Source: Glycine soja
Taxonomy: Eukaryota > Streptophyta > Magnoliopsida > Fabales > Fabaceae
Direction: 5' to 3'
NCBI RefSeq assembly: GCF_004193775.1
Contig: NC_041004.1
Coordinates: 6,099,309 to 6,163,308 of the forward strand
Length of the DNA: 64,000 nt
Position 1 is the stretch's first letter. Every line of letters starts with the position of its first letter. The translations under genes and the position numbers were made by a program. Shown here in pieces: positions 46,016 to 57,375 of the stretch. The notes beneath the pieces are model-generated. The model saw only the letters and a list, made by a program, of their open reading frames with translations, was not told the origin of the DNA and did not search any database.

Positions 46016-48956
46016 AGTAGTATGGGTTTATATTGGTTTAGATTTGTAGCTTGTTGGTTGGCTTTAGATATCTTATTGGAAGTAGAATTACAGGATAGCC
46101 AGTTAACTTATTTTTTATCCTGGAAAAACCGTAGACTTTCTCAAATTTATTCTTTTGGTGGTATTAACTGAATTATTGAAAATGATCTTGATATGAAAAA
46201 GGCAATTACAGAGAGAGAGAGAGAAGGAACAGATTGAACAATGATAGTGTGTTTGGATACCTGTAAAATCGGGTTCGGCTATGGTGTGAAGTCTGCAAAA
46301 CGAGCCACCTATGGAAAATTAAAATTTACCTGTAATAGCAGGTTACTCACCGGAAGAAAAAAATAATAAAAAATTCAAACAATTCAAAAGATGAATAAAA
46401 ATAAAAAGATAAATTATATTATAATGGAGAAAGGTTATAGGTTTATCAGGAATTAGGTTTGAGACTGAAGAAGGTTTAACCAATTATTTTTTAATACATT
46501 GCAATTTTTTCTTTTATAATAATGTTTTTTTTCTTTCTAATTTTTAGTTTCATTAGTTTATCCTTGTTATTGGCATTCCAAATCTGCACTGTTGCAATGC
46601 AAAACCACCCCTTCTCTGTCTCCAAGCACGCCCTTCACAATGATTTCTAAACCATCTTTTTTCTCTGGCTTTTCTTTTCGTTTTCTCATTCCCTCTTTCT
46701 CCTTTGTTCACAAACACAAACATACATACTACCCCAAATTCAAATCTCATATCAAGAAAAACAACAAAAAAAACTCAAGCTACTTCATAACACAAATCAA
46801 CAAAACAAACTAACCAGAATCCAACAAATAAAATAATACAAAAATGAAACCAATAAAATGAAGATTCCACGCTACTGATTTCTTCAATTTGTTAGATCTG
46901 CAAACATACAACATTTTTTTTTATAAAAAGAAAAAGAAAACGAAACATTATTCAGTCGTTGTAGTTGACGAAGGTTATGGAGAGGAGCAATTCAAGTGAG
47001 CTGAGTCGCTATCGCCGGAGAAGCTTCCTTTTCAACTTGTCATCTTCATTCAAGTTTTGTAGATTTTTGGAATTTCAAATCTAAGTGTTTTAGCACGACT
47101 GATATCATTGATGAACATTTTCGATTTGCAAATCTGGACGAACTAACGTATAGTCTTCGTTTTGTAGATTTGGACAAACTCAAATCTCGTTGCGGGTCCT
47201 CTAGTTGCCTTCACTCTGATCTCGAAGGTGTCGATGTCGTGGCGCATCTCAACCTCAACCTCAAATGGTGTAGCTTTCAATAGTTGTAATGGCTGTAATA
47301 ACACCTATAATGTTCAACATAATGTCTTTTCCGACTATTTTTATTAGTGGTCATAACGACTAAAGCCATGAATGGACTTTTGCATACTATAGTGACGACA
47401 TCATGATATAGGCTTCAAAAACCCACTTGTTTCCCTAGAACATTGAGAATTAAATAGCGGAATAATTTTCAATAACGGTTAAAACAACAGTTACAATGGT
47501 CAAAATAATGAGAGCTATAATGATATTACCAAAATATAGACTTTAAAATCTATTTTTTACCCATAACATTATCATATTTGTTTTGGTAAAATATTCTGCA
47601 AAATTTACTTGTATTTTTATCTTTATTCCTTCACACTTCACTAGAATTCTTTTTATCGCATATTTTCATTATTGTCTTTTATTTTTTTGATTTCATTACT
47701 ATGTTTTATCGTTCTTAGATGGGTGGTGATTTTTTCTATAAAAAAAAAAGATGGGTGGTGATTGTGTGTGTAAACTGTGACTTAGGCGTGTAGTATAAAT
47801 TATTTACTCTATTAAATAGAATGTATTGCTCACATAAAGATTTTTTTCACACTATTATCTAATTAAAAAATGTTATGAATTTGATCATAATTGTGTGTTG
47901 TGATTTTTAATTGATTTGCAGTTTATAGGCATGAAAGTTAAACTATCGAGTTTTATCTCAACTTTTTTATATGAACAGTGATATTTTTCAACTAACAATA
48001 ATCAATAGATTCATGAAAATAAAAATAACATTAAGGGGATGTTTAGTAGAAGATAAATTTTTGATTTTTTTGGGAATTATAGGATGAAAAATTGATGTTT
48101 GGTATGCATTTGAAAAAAGCATTCATGTGAAATGAAGTTTTCCAAAAGTGTTTTTTTTATTAATTTTCAATGAAAATACTTTCATCAGGAAGTGAGATTT
48201 TTTTTAAAAAATTTAATTTTTCTTTTATTACAATAAAAAATAACATGTTATTTTTATTAAATTATGTAATATAATAAATAATTAAAATAGTCAATAAAAA
48301 TATGCATAATTTTGATTTCTAATAAATTTATCATAAGTACTACATGTTAGAAAAAAGAAAATAAATGGGTAATAATTTTGAGCCATATCGCGGAAGATAT
48401 TTGACAAAAATATATGGACGAGATTGATCTAAAATATCATACTCTCAAGTATCCTCTTATCTATAGCCACATCAATGGAGCTCATCTAGATCTGAAAGAT
48501 AAAATGATAATAAGAATAAGTAGGTAATTATAGACCACAAAGTACAACAATAAACCAAATATTTTAGAGCATGATTGTATTCAAGAAATTTAAACTCTAT
48601 GAAAGGACTAATCCTGGACCAAGTTTAAATTCACTTGTTCCATAAATTAAATTGGAATGATGCTACAAAATAATAGGCAAAATTCTGATGGGTAAGACCG
48701 TTTTACATATAATATATAGATATAGATAGATTAGTGTTATTACTTATTAATGTTAGTGTTTTATTTAATTAATTAATTATTACTAGTTATATTTTTAAGG
48801 TTTATATCATATTTAGTGTATAATTTATTTATTTTTGCCCTTTATATTTTTATACTTCTATTAGAAATTAATGGTAGTAGTGCCTTAAGGCTCATTTGCT
48901 TAAATGACTCTAACTCTCCTACTCTAATCTTTAGCATTCTTTTAAAAAGTTTCACA
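46016..48956 (+). repeat. CNL upstream block H, copy C
   Basis: Homologous to 9836-12294. It contains about 0.7 kb more than copy A (for example around 47640-47900 and 48040-48350). In copy C an extra 'at' creates ATGGAGAGGAGCAATTC near 46977 and a short frame with SNSSELSRYRRRSF. Copy A has the same text without the ATG. No confirmed gene. Confidence 0.75.
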
Positions 48957-49356
48957 ATTTTATCTATTTAGTGTGCCCAAGCCACAAAGCACATATGGCT
49001 TCACAAAAGACGTTAATTTATTTAGCATCTTTTATTATTGTTATTATTATTATTATTGTTTACAGCTAAATTCGGTTGATGAAGTTAATGGCTTGAAATG
49101 ATAAACAATACATCAAATCAAATGCATGAAGTTGACAACACTCAAAAGCGGTCCCAGAAAACATACAATTGTAATAATTAATTAGATAGGAAAAGGACAT
49201 GACACCTACCTTCCAACCAAGGACAACCCTACACTCTGTTACTGTCTTATTTAGCAGAGCGACTTAAATCAGATCTCATCATATCACTTAACCTTTTCAA
49301 GAACCAATCCACTTTGTTCTAACCAATTCCTATCCCTTGTCTTTCTTCTTCGGATC
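48957..49356 (+). promoter_or_regulatory. CNL2 proximal upstream region with the MULE empty site
   Basis: Counterpart of 14278-14714. Bases 48957-48965 (ttttatcta) are the single, unoccupied version of the MULE target. The pyrimidine-rich 'cttgtctttcttcttcgg' directly before the ATG is shared with CNL1 and probably lies in the 5' leader. Confidence 0.5.
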
Positions 49357-52300
49357 ATGGCTGAGTTAGTTGGTGGTGCGTTTCTCTCTGCTTTCCTCAA
49401 TGTTGTGTTCGACAAGCTTGCTACCGATGAGGTTGTTGACTTCTTCCGTGGAAAGAAGGTTGACCTCAATTTGCTTAAGAACTTGAAGAGCAATCTGAGT
49501 GCGGTTGGATCTGTGCTTGATGATGCTGAGAAGAAACAAATCAAACTCTCCAGTGTCAACCAGTGGCTCATTCAGCTCAAGGATGTTCTTTATGATGCCG
49601 ATGACATGCTGGATGAAATTTCGACCAAAGCTGCAACTCAAAACAAGGTACGAAAAGTGTTTTCTCACTTTACCAATAGGAAAATGGCCAGTAAGTTGGA
49701 AAAAGTAGTTGGCAAATTAGATAAAGTTCTAGAAGGAATGAAGGGTCTTCCTTTGCAAGTGATGGCAGGGGAGAGCAACGAGCCATGGAATGCTCTGCCA
49801 ACAACATCTCTGGAAGATGGATATGGTATGCATGGTAGGGATACAGACAAGGGGGCCATAATGGAGTTGGTAAAGGATAGCAGTGATGGTGTACCAGTGT
49901 CTGTTATCGCTATTGTAGGCATGGGTGGGGTTGGAAAAACCACTCTAGCCCGATCTGTGTTCAACGATGGCAATTTGAAGGAAATGTTGTTTGATTTAAA
50001 TGCATGGGTTTGTGTTTCTGATCAATTTGATATTGTGAAGGTCACAAAAACTATGATAGAGCAAATTACTCAAAAGTCTTGTAAATTGAATGATCTAAAC
50101 TTACTTCAACATGAGTTGATGGATAAGCTGAAAGATAAAAAATTCTTAATTGTCTTGGATGATGTATGGATCGAGGACATTGATAATTGGAGTAATCTTA
50201 CAAAACCATTGCTGCATGGAAAAAGGGGAAGTAAAATTCTCTTTACAACCCGCAATGAAAATGTAGTGAATGTAGTCCCTTACCGTATTGTTCAAGTTTA
50301 TCCTCTAAGTAAATTGTCAAATGAAGATTGTTGGCTAGTGTTTGCAAACCACGCATTTCCTCTCTCAGAATCAAGTGGGGAGGATAGAAGAGCTTTAGAA
50401 GAAATTGGAAGGGAGATTGTTAAAAAGTGTAATGGATTGCCTTTAGCAGCACGCTCACTGGGAGGTATGTTGAGGAGAAAGCATGCTATTAGGGATTGGA
50501 ATAATATACTTGAAAGTGACATTTGGGAACTGCCTGAAAGTCAGTGTAAAATTATTCCAGCCTTGAGAATTAGTTATCATTATCTCCCTCCACATCTGAA
50601 ACGGTGCTTTGTTTATTGTTCATTATACCCCAAAGATTATGAATTTAAAAAAAATGACTTGATCTTGTTGTGGATGGCTGAAGATCTTTTGAAGCTTCCA
50701 AACAAAGGAAAGGTGTTAGAAATTGGTTATGAGTATTTTGATGATTTAGTTTCAAGATCATTTTTTCAACATTCAAGTTATGGGGACAATTTTTTTGTAA
50801 TGCATGATCTCGTGCATGATCTAGCATTATACCTTGGTGGAGAATTCTATTTCAGATCGGAAGAACTTGGAAAAGAAACCAAGATTGGTATGAAGACTCG
50901 TCATTTGTCAGTTACAGAGTTCAGTGATCCAATCTCAGATATTGAAGTTTTTAACAAACTACAATCTTTGAGAACTTTCTTGGCAATTGATTTTCAAGAT
51001 TCCCCGTTCAACAATGAAAATGCACCAGGTATTGTAGTGTCGAAGCTTAAGTGTTTGAGAGTTTTATCATTTTGTAACTTTAAAACGCTGGATGTTTTGC
51101 CTGATTCAATAGGTAAATTGATCCACTTGCGTTATTTAAATCTCTCTGATACAAGTATAAAAACACTGCCGGAGTCATTATGTAATTTGTACAATCTACA
51201 AACTCTGGTGTTGTCTGATTGCGACAAGTTGACCAGGTTGCCTACTGACATGCAAAATCTTGTAAACTTGTGTCATCTTCATATTGATGGTACTGAGATA
51301 GGAGAGATGCCTAGAGGAATGGGAATGTTAAGTCATTTGCAGCATTTGGATTTCTTTATTGTGGGCAAGGATAAAGAGAACGGAATCAAAGAACTGGGGA
51401 CACTTTCAAATCTTCATGGTTCGCTTTCTATTAGGAATTTGGAAAATGTAACCAGAAGCAATGAAGCATTGGAGGCTAGGATGCTGGATAAGAAGCACAT
51501 TAATCATTTATCCTTTCTATGGTCTAATGGCAGCGACTTCCAAACTGAATTAGATGTACTGTGCAAATTGAAACCTCACCAAGGCCTGGAATCTCTAACA
51601 ATACAGGGCTATTATGGAACCATATTTCCAGATTGGGTGGGAAATTTTTACTACCACAACATGACATGTCTACGTTTAAGTGACTGTATTTACTGTTGTG
51701 TGCTTCCTTCGCTTGGGCAACTACCATCTCTTAAGGAGCTCTATATTTCAAACTTGGGTTCAGTGAAGACTGTTGATGCAGGGTTTTACAAAAATGAAGA
51801 TTGTCCTTCTTCTGTGACACCCTTTTCTTCCCTTGAAACTCTATCCATTGTTTGCATGTTTTCCTTGGAGTTGTGGAGTACCCCTGAGTCAGACGCCTTT
51901 CCTCTACTCAAGTCTCTTACAATAGAGTATTGCCGCACTAATGTATCGTTGCATGTGTTTCCTCTTTTGTTGGAATCGATAGAAGTAGCAGGAAGCCCAG
52001 TGGTGGAGTCCATGATTAAGGCCATCACCAGCATTGAGCCAACTTGCCTCCAACATTTAAAATTGAGTGATTGTTCGTCAGCCATATCATTTCCGGGTGG
52101 TCGTCTGCCTGCATCTCTGAAGGCTCTGCATATCAGCAATCTTAAAAATCTGGAATTCCCGACCCAACACAAGCACGAGTTACTGGAATCACTGTCTCTA
52201 ATTAATAGTTGTGATTTTCTCAGGTCTCTTCCATTGGTTACTTTTCCAAATCTCAAAAGTCTCGAAATCAGATACTGTAAACATCTGGAATCTCTTTTGG

Positions 52301-52953
52301 TTTCAGGGGCAGAGTCATTTAAGAGTCTGTGTTCTTTGAGCATTTATGAATGCCCCAACTTTGTATCATTCTGTAGAAAAGGATTGCCTGCGCCCAATTT
52401 GACTCGAATTGAAGTTTGGCATTGCAACAAGTTGAAGCCATTACCTGACAAAATAAGTAGTCTTCTCCCAAAGTTAGAACTTCTCGGCATATCCAACTGC
52501 CCAAAAATTGAGTCGTTTCCAGAAGGGGGTATGCCACCTAACCTGAAAACAGTTTGGATTGAGAATTGTGAGAAACTACTGAGCGGCCTAGCATGGCCAT
52601 CCATGGGCATGCTTACTGATCTCTCTGTTTGGGGTCCATGTGATGGCATCAAGTCCTTCCCTAAGGAGGGTTTGCTGCCTCCCTCCCTTACGTCTTTGAA
52701 GCTATATAAGTTGTCAAATCTGGAGATGCTGGACTGCACGGGGCTTCTCCATCTCACATCCCTGCAACAATTAGTAATTGACGGTTGTCTAAAGCTGGAG
52801 AATATGGCTGGAGAAAGGCTTCCTGTCTCTCTAATAGAATTAACCATAGAGAGTTGTCCTTTGCTGGGAAAACAATGCCGCAGGAAGCACCCTCAAATTT
52901 GGCCTAAAATATCCCACATCCGTCACATTAAAGTTGACAATAGATGGATTTAG
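49357..52953 (+). CDS. CNL2: CC-NB-LRR disease-resistance protein (Rps1-k-like)
   Basis: Intronless, 1198 codons, uninterrupted. It would be a cytosolic immune receptor that senses a pathogen effector and switches from ADP- to ATP-bound state. Domains are an Rx-type coiled coil (1 to about 140, with KDVLYDADDMLDE), NB-ARC with P-loop GMGGVGKTT (188-196), kinase-2 FLIVLDDVW (from 263), GSKILFTTR, GLPLA (from 360), CFVYCSLYPKDYEF and MHD in VMHDLVHDLA (from 482). Irregular LRRs run from about 530 to the end, closing with HPQIWPKISHI. The tryptophan in LDDVW is typical of non-TIR receptors. Against CNL1 it has a 42-residue in-frame gap in the LRRs near residue 858, and the C-terminal 88 residues that CNL1 lost. 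All nucleotide-binding motifs look normal. The name Rps1-k-like is from memory; specificity cannot be read from sequence. Confidence 0.93.
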   Translation: MAELVGGAFLSAFLNVVFDKLATDEVVDFFRGKKVDLNLLKNLKSNLSAVGSVLDDAEKKQIKLSSVNQWLIQLKDVLYDADDMLDEISTKAATQNKVRKVFSHFTNRKMASKLEKVVGKLDKVLEGMKGLPLQVMAGESNEPWNALPTTSLEDGYGMHGRDTDKGAIMELVKDSSDGVPVSVIAIVGMGGVGKTTLARSVFNDGNLKEMLFDLNAWVCVSDQFDIVKVTKTMIEQITQKSCKLNDLNLLQHELMDKLKDKKFLIVLDDVWIEDIDNWSNLTKPLLHGKRGSKILFTTRNENVVNVVPYRIVQVYPLSKLSNEDCWLVFANHAFPLSESSGEDRRALEEIGREIVKKCNGLPLAARSLGGMLRRKHAIRDWNNILESDIWELPESQCKIIPALRISYHYLPPHLKRCFVYCSLYPKDYEFKKNDLILLWMAEDLLKLPNKGKVLEIGYEYFDDLVSRSFFQHSSYGDNFFVMHDLVHDLALYLGGEFYFRSEELGKETKIGMKTRHLSVTEFSDPISDIEVFNKLQSLRTFLAIDFQDSPFNNENAPGIVVSKLKCLRVLSFCNFKTLDVLPDSIGKLIHLRYLNLSDTSIKTLPESLCNLYNLQTLVLSDCDKLTRLPTDMQNLVNLCHLHIDGTEIGEMPRGMGMLSHLQHLDFFIVGKDKENGIKELGTLSNLHGSLSIRNLENVTRSNEALEARMLDKKHINHLSFLWSNGSDFQTELDVLCKLKPHQGLESLTIQGYYGTIFPDWVGNFYYHNMTCLRLSDCIYCCVLPSLGQLPSLKELYISNLGSVKTVDAGFYKNEDCPSSVTPFSSLETLSIVCMFSLELWSTPESDAFPLLKSLTIEYCRTNVSLHVFPLLLESIEVAGSPVVESMIKAITSIEPTCLQHLKLSDCSSAISFPGGRLPASLKALHISNLKNLEFPTQHKHELLESLSLINSCDFLRSLPLVTFPNLKSLEIRYCKHLESLLVSGAESFKSLCSLSIYECPNFVSFCRKGLPAPNLTRIEVWHCNKLKPLPDKISSLLPKLELLGISNCPKIESFPEGGMPPNLKTVWIENCEKLLSGLAWPSMGMLTDLSVWGPCDGIKSFPKEGLLPPSLTSLKLYKLSNLEMLDCTGLLHLTSLQQLVIDGCLKLENMAGERLPVSLIELTIESCPLLGKQCRRKHPQIWPKISHIRHIKVDNRWI

Positions 52954-54309
52954 TGACCAAGGATGAGCACCGGGTAATTCTCCTTCTTTGACCTACTTCA
53001 TCGTCTTCTAAGTCTAACCAAACAAAACTATTTCAGTCAAGGATATCTTTCTTTTCATGTCTTTTTATTCTCACAGTTAATTTATTCATTTCATTCAACA
53101 AGTGTTATTACCCTGAAGAAATGTTATTAATCAATGCCATTGTATTTGAACTTTCTCAATATATCGGCAATCATGGTGGTTGTTTCATCTTGTTACATTC
53201 TCTGTCAGTGTTCAAAGTGTAATTGGGTGTACTTTGTTTTTCAGAGATGATAGATTGTCCTGTAGAAACTGCACCTGTCAATGGATATGAATTCAACTTT
53301 GAACAAGATCTAAATGGAACTTCTGATTTAATTGACGTGACACTGATGCATTCTAAACACATGAATTAGAAACTGAAAAGCTTTTCATTGCATACAATAG
53401 AGAGGATGAAAAGCTATATCAGGACAACTGCATGGGAAGATCTCAGATCTTTCGACAAGTCATGCAGTCTTCCTAGGTATACTGGCAGATTATTGAAAAT
53501 GTTGCATATCCTTTAACTGCTATCCATTTAAAATTCTCTGCTAGAACATATCTGAGGTTTTGCTTTTTCCATTATTATTCTGTTGTAGGAAATTGTCATA
53601 TACTGCTCCCTAGGCAGGTCATCACTTTTGTGTTTGATGCAAAGATGGATATATATAGGTGGAACACTTCTGAAAGGTTTATCCCAATATGTACAGGTTG
53701 AATTTCTCATACTGCTTGAATCTATGAATTTTTGCAAGTTTGGTCAGTAAGCAAAATGCTCAAAGTAGGCTGTACATGTTATTAGATGTGAATTCTGTTA
53801 CATACTACTGATTTGCCCTTACACCAGTGCACTGAATGGGAAAGAACTGGAAGAAAGGAAATCTTACATTCAAAGCTTTTGATGCAAAACATAAGAGGGA
53901 AGGTGGTGGTTTCATCTGTGTGGAAGGTTTCCATGATGTTCTCAGAGATCAAACTTTCAAACTTGCATAACCAAAGTTTGAGCACCTTAACGGTACAGGC
54001 TTCATTGTATGGAATGAGTTCTGGCAAGTGATTTTCAAATAAAAACAACTTGGGAAGTTTGAAGGAAGAATGATATCTGATGGGTAAGGTCATTGATCTT
54101 TACCATACTAAAGGTCAAACATCTCTGCATATTCTGTCTTTCTCACAAATTTTTCTGTCAAAAACTTCTGTTGCCATTTTCTCCTAGGTTGGATCATTTA
54201 CATCTCCAATATGTAATTCACAGTGTTTCAATCACATGCTAGAGATGCTTTGAAGAAAAATCACATTAGTAGATGCAAAGTTATGCAAATATATATTGTG
54301 GAAAATATT
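52954..54309 (+). repeat. CNL2 3' flank and downstream repeat copy R4
   Basis: After about 150 bp of likely 3' untranslated sequence, the DNA matches R1 from about 18360 onward. It includes the TTTTTCAG plus exon-like block (PVETAPVNGYEFNFEQDLNG) at 53245-53345 and the 'aaagaactggaagaaaggaa' region at 53843. It diverges after 'tgccattttctcc' at about 54175 and then follows R2 instead. Confidence 0.75.
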
Positions 54310-54521
54310 ATTGTCAGGAAAACTTTCAAGTAAAACACCAGAAAGCTCATATTTATGCGTGTAAAGCTGATCTTCCAGGGCAAAAGGAGGAGGAAGCGAG
54401 GGCGCAGTCAGCTGATGGCAGAGTGTTTAAGATTGTTCCATGGCACCATCTGGAGCATAGCACCAGCAACTCCCTGAGCATACAGGCCTTAAGCCATGAC
54501 TTGACTGGTTCAGATAGGTAA
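54310..54521 (+). pseudogene. Small heat-shock protein (HSP20) remnant behind CNL2
   Basis: The plus frame reads FQVKHQKAHIYACKADLPGQ, then KEEEARAQSADGRVFKI and WHHLEHST. The spacing and residues echo the alpha-crystallin domain of class I small HSPs (EAHVFKADLPG…KEEVKV…DDRVLQISGE…WHRVERS). No start, no N-terminal arm and no C-terminal IXI motif are present. A related broken piece is in R2 at about 37400-37525. It is probably an old captured or neighbouring gene carried along in the duplications. Confidence 0.6.
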
Positions 54522-56001
54522 TAATTACTGAATTCAAGACACTAAAGCTTCTTATTCTATGAGGGTTCATATAAAATTGATAAGGGTTTAGATCTTGCTA
54601 GTAATACCAAGGATTCGTGAACCAACTTAACAATCACACCATGGATGATTTTAAATAACAAAATAAATTGCAGTTCCTGTCTAACATCTCTAGGAAATTT
54701 TCCAAAACATTCAACAAGGAATAAAAAGAAGATAGAAAAAATAAGACAATGTTGTTTTCTTCTTAATGTTATGTTTTATTGTCCCTCCCTTGCCTTGCAT
54801 CAATTTTGTAACCTATGTGAAACTTGGATGATTTAAAATACAATAAGAACAATGAACAAGGAATAGAAACTAGAGGGTCTTGGGTAGGAGATTGTGGTCT
54901 ATCTGAGAAGCAAAGTCCTGATTTCAGTCATTACCTAGAATTCATAAAGCTTATTATTCTCTAAGCTGATTTATTAGGCAATTGTCTTTGTTCTTTCTCA
55001 TTCTTGTTTCTTGTTTCCCTTTAAATTTGCCCCAAAGCTTTGTTCTTACTCATTGTTTCTTATTTTCCTTTAGATCATAGTTTCAAAAGTTGTTCATGTC
55101 AATGCATACAATGTTTCTCATTGTTTCTTACTCATTTTAGATTTGTGATAAACGATTTATATTGTGATAAAATATTATTTTTAACTATTGAAAATTTTTA
55201 AAATATTAAACTTTAATTTAAAGATAAAGGTGAAATGGATTTCAAAGATGTAAGATGTTAAGATAAATTTATAAAAAATGCTCTCATTGAAATAAAAAAT
55301 CCTAAAATATTTCTCACTAAAAATAACTCCTAAAAATTAACATTCCCATTCTTGAAAAAATAAATTTCTAAATAAATTTTTTAACCAAATGATCAAAAGT
55401 TAACGTTTTATTGACATGTTTAAGAAATTTAATTATCTTTTAATTATAATGACTTTGTTCGTGAATACAATTATTTTTTAAACAATAAACATATATTCAT
55501 TTTAAAAAAAACTAACGTATTGTCATCAAATGTGAAATAGAGAATCTATAAAATTAAGAATAAACAAATGGAAACTCATTTCAGATAAAACTATAAAAGA
55601 AGGCAACTAATGTGTTTATCCGTTACTCACAACACAACTAAAATATGTGTAGCTGTCGAATTAAGTTTTTCGATTCGATATTAACTACTAATAAAAACAC
55701 TATTAGTTAGATAACGATCATTTTAATCTAAAATAGAACTAAGCCAGTTCAAATACTTAACTTACAATCCAAAATTAAGTTCGTGGTGACAACTGCAAAC
55801 AAATTAAAAACTGAACTACGTACTGCTATAGATAATTGAAGGACAAAACCCCAACATTTTTTTTATCCCAATTCAAGGTTTAGTCATCCAATTTTTCTCA
55901 AAAACGTAAACTCTTGCATGCAATTTTTCCTTTCCTTGTTTTCTGTGGAAATTTGTGGGGCCCTCTTTATATTTTGGAAATTTTTGTTGTGCATGTAAGA
56001 C
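54522..56001. other. Intergenic DNA before the PP2C pseudogene
   Basis: AT-rich, without recognised coding sequence or repeat partners in this window. 'cattgtttctta' recurs at about 55050 and 55118. The last 100 bases are the probable leader of the PP2C gene. Confidence 0.45.
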
Positions 56002-57303
56002 ATGGGAGGGTGTTGCAGTTGTCATGTTTCATTTGTAGGGAAGGTGCATGATGTGGAATCTGAATGTAACCATAATAATGACGATGGTGCATGTGAACAT
56101 GGTAGGGCCAGGGTCATGTTAAAAGGGTCCTCTACGTTTGTGTCAATGTACAGCCAAAAAGGTTCAAAAGGAGTTAATCAAGATGCATTGAAGGTTTGGC
56201 AGGTAAGATTAATTCTTCATTCATCTGTTTGCAGATGGATTTGGTTTATTTTTTATTTCTTACTTCATTGTGCTCTCGACATGTGTTTTTCTCTTCTCAT
56301 TAAAAAATCGTTCTTAAGTCTTAACTGATTTTTTTTCATGTCATTGCCATGCTTTCTTTGCTAAAAGAATTAAAGAGCATCAAGTTTTAAATAAAAAATT
56401 TCCACCTTTTAAATCCTTAACAATTGAGCTGCAATTTCTTGATTATTGACATGGCAATACCATTTTGAGTTAAATGGATAATGCTCTCATGGCAATGGTT
56501 TTATTTTATTTTTTTGGTATACTTTACAAATATTTTAACTAATGCTCTCATGGCAATTTCTTGATTACCTATATTTAGTATCTTTCTTTTCTATTTTAAT
56601 TGAACATTTTTTATGCGGATGAAGATTCATTACTATGGACTGCAGAGGCAGAACTATTTGCTTCTGCATATTTTATGCCATAGCTTAGTCCAATAATTTG
56701 TCATGTCATAATTTAAAATATGTTTTCTTCAAAACAAATATTAAGATGATTTATTAAGTTTGGAATCTTCTTCAATAGCCATATGATGTAACAGCATGAG
56801 CCTTAAGATGGCGAAGCTTTATCTCTATGTTACTAGCATTGATAGTCATCTTTAACTTCATGGTTGAATAGTAACTTTATCTTATGGTTTTTAATAAAGC
56901 ATAATGATTCTTAGAGAATGATATTCACGGCTTGGACTAATGCTTAATATGATACATTATCAGGACTTCACTGGAAAAAAAGACATGATCTTTTGTGACG
57001 TGTTTGATGGTCATGATCCTCTAGGACACAGGTTATCACAGTGCATACGTGACAATCTACCCTCAAAATTCTCAGCACCAATCAAACTGTCTCAAGAAAA
57101 GGCCATGAAACACTGTCATGCTAATGCTACAAATGGTGGCAGTCATAGTGATGTCCATGTTGAGGATAACCAAAACATGTCCTTTCCTTCATGGGAGGGA
57201 ACCTTTATGAGGTGCTTCAGTGAATAGATGAAAAGCTTGCTAAGAACATTGACACTGATGGATTTTGTGGCGGTAGCACTGCTGTATCTGTAATCAAACA
57301 CAG
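56002..57303 (+). pseudogene. Protein phosphatase 2C, first two exons only
   Basis: PP2Cs are metal-dependent Ser/Thr phosphatases. Exon 1 (56002-56202) begins MGGCCSCHVSFVGKV, with Gly2 and cysteines that fit N-terminal acylation, and ends GVNQDALKVWQ with the first metal-site region. GTAAGA follows. Exon 2 (56964-57303, after TATCAG) has GKKDMIFCDVFDGHDPLGH and CIRDNLPSKFSA. The glycine after DGH is replaced by Asp. Near 57223 a base is missing compared with the expected SEIDEKLAKNIDTDG, so the frame meets a stop; the next frame continues to CGGSTAVSVIKH. Everything after exon 2, which is most of the catalytic domain, is missing. The flank runs into a copy of the CNL downstream repeat at about 57376. 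It resembles the plant PP2C group beginning MGGCCS, from memory. Confidence 0.85.
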
Positions 57304-57375
57304 GTATAACTAGACCTTCACAATTACATTACCTTCCTTTCAATGTTGCTTTTGCAACAATGTTTGTTTTTTTTT

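Noticed and set aside
49284..49973. Antisense frames opposite the CNL genes (also at 14688-15331 and 51786-52847)
   Set aside because: They mirror the strongly supported sense genes, share no known domain, and appear in both paralogues only because the sense strand is conserved.
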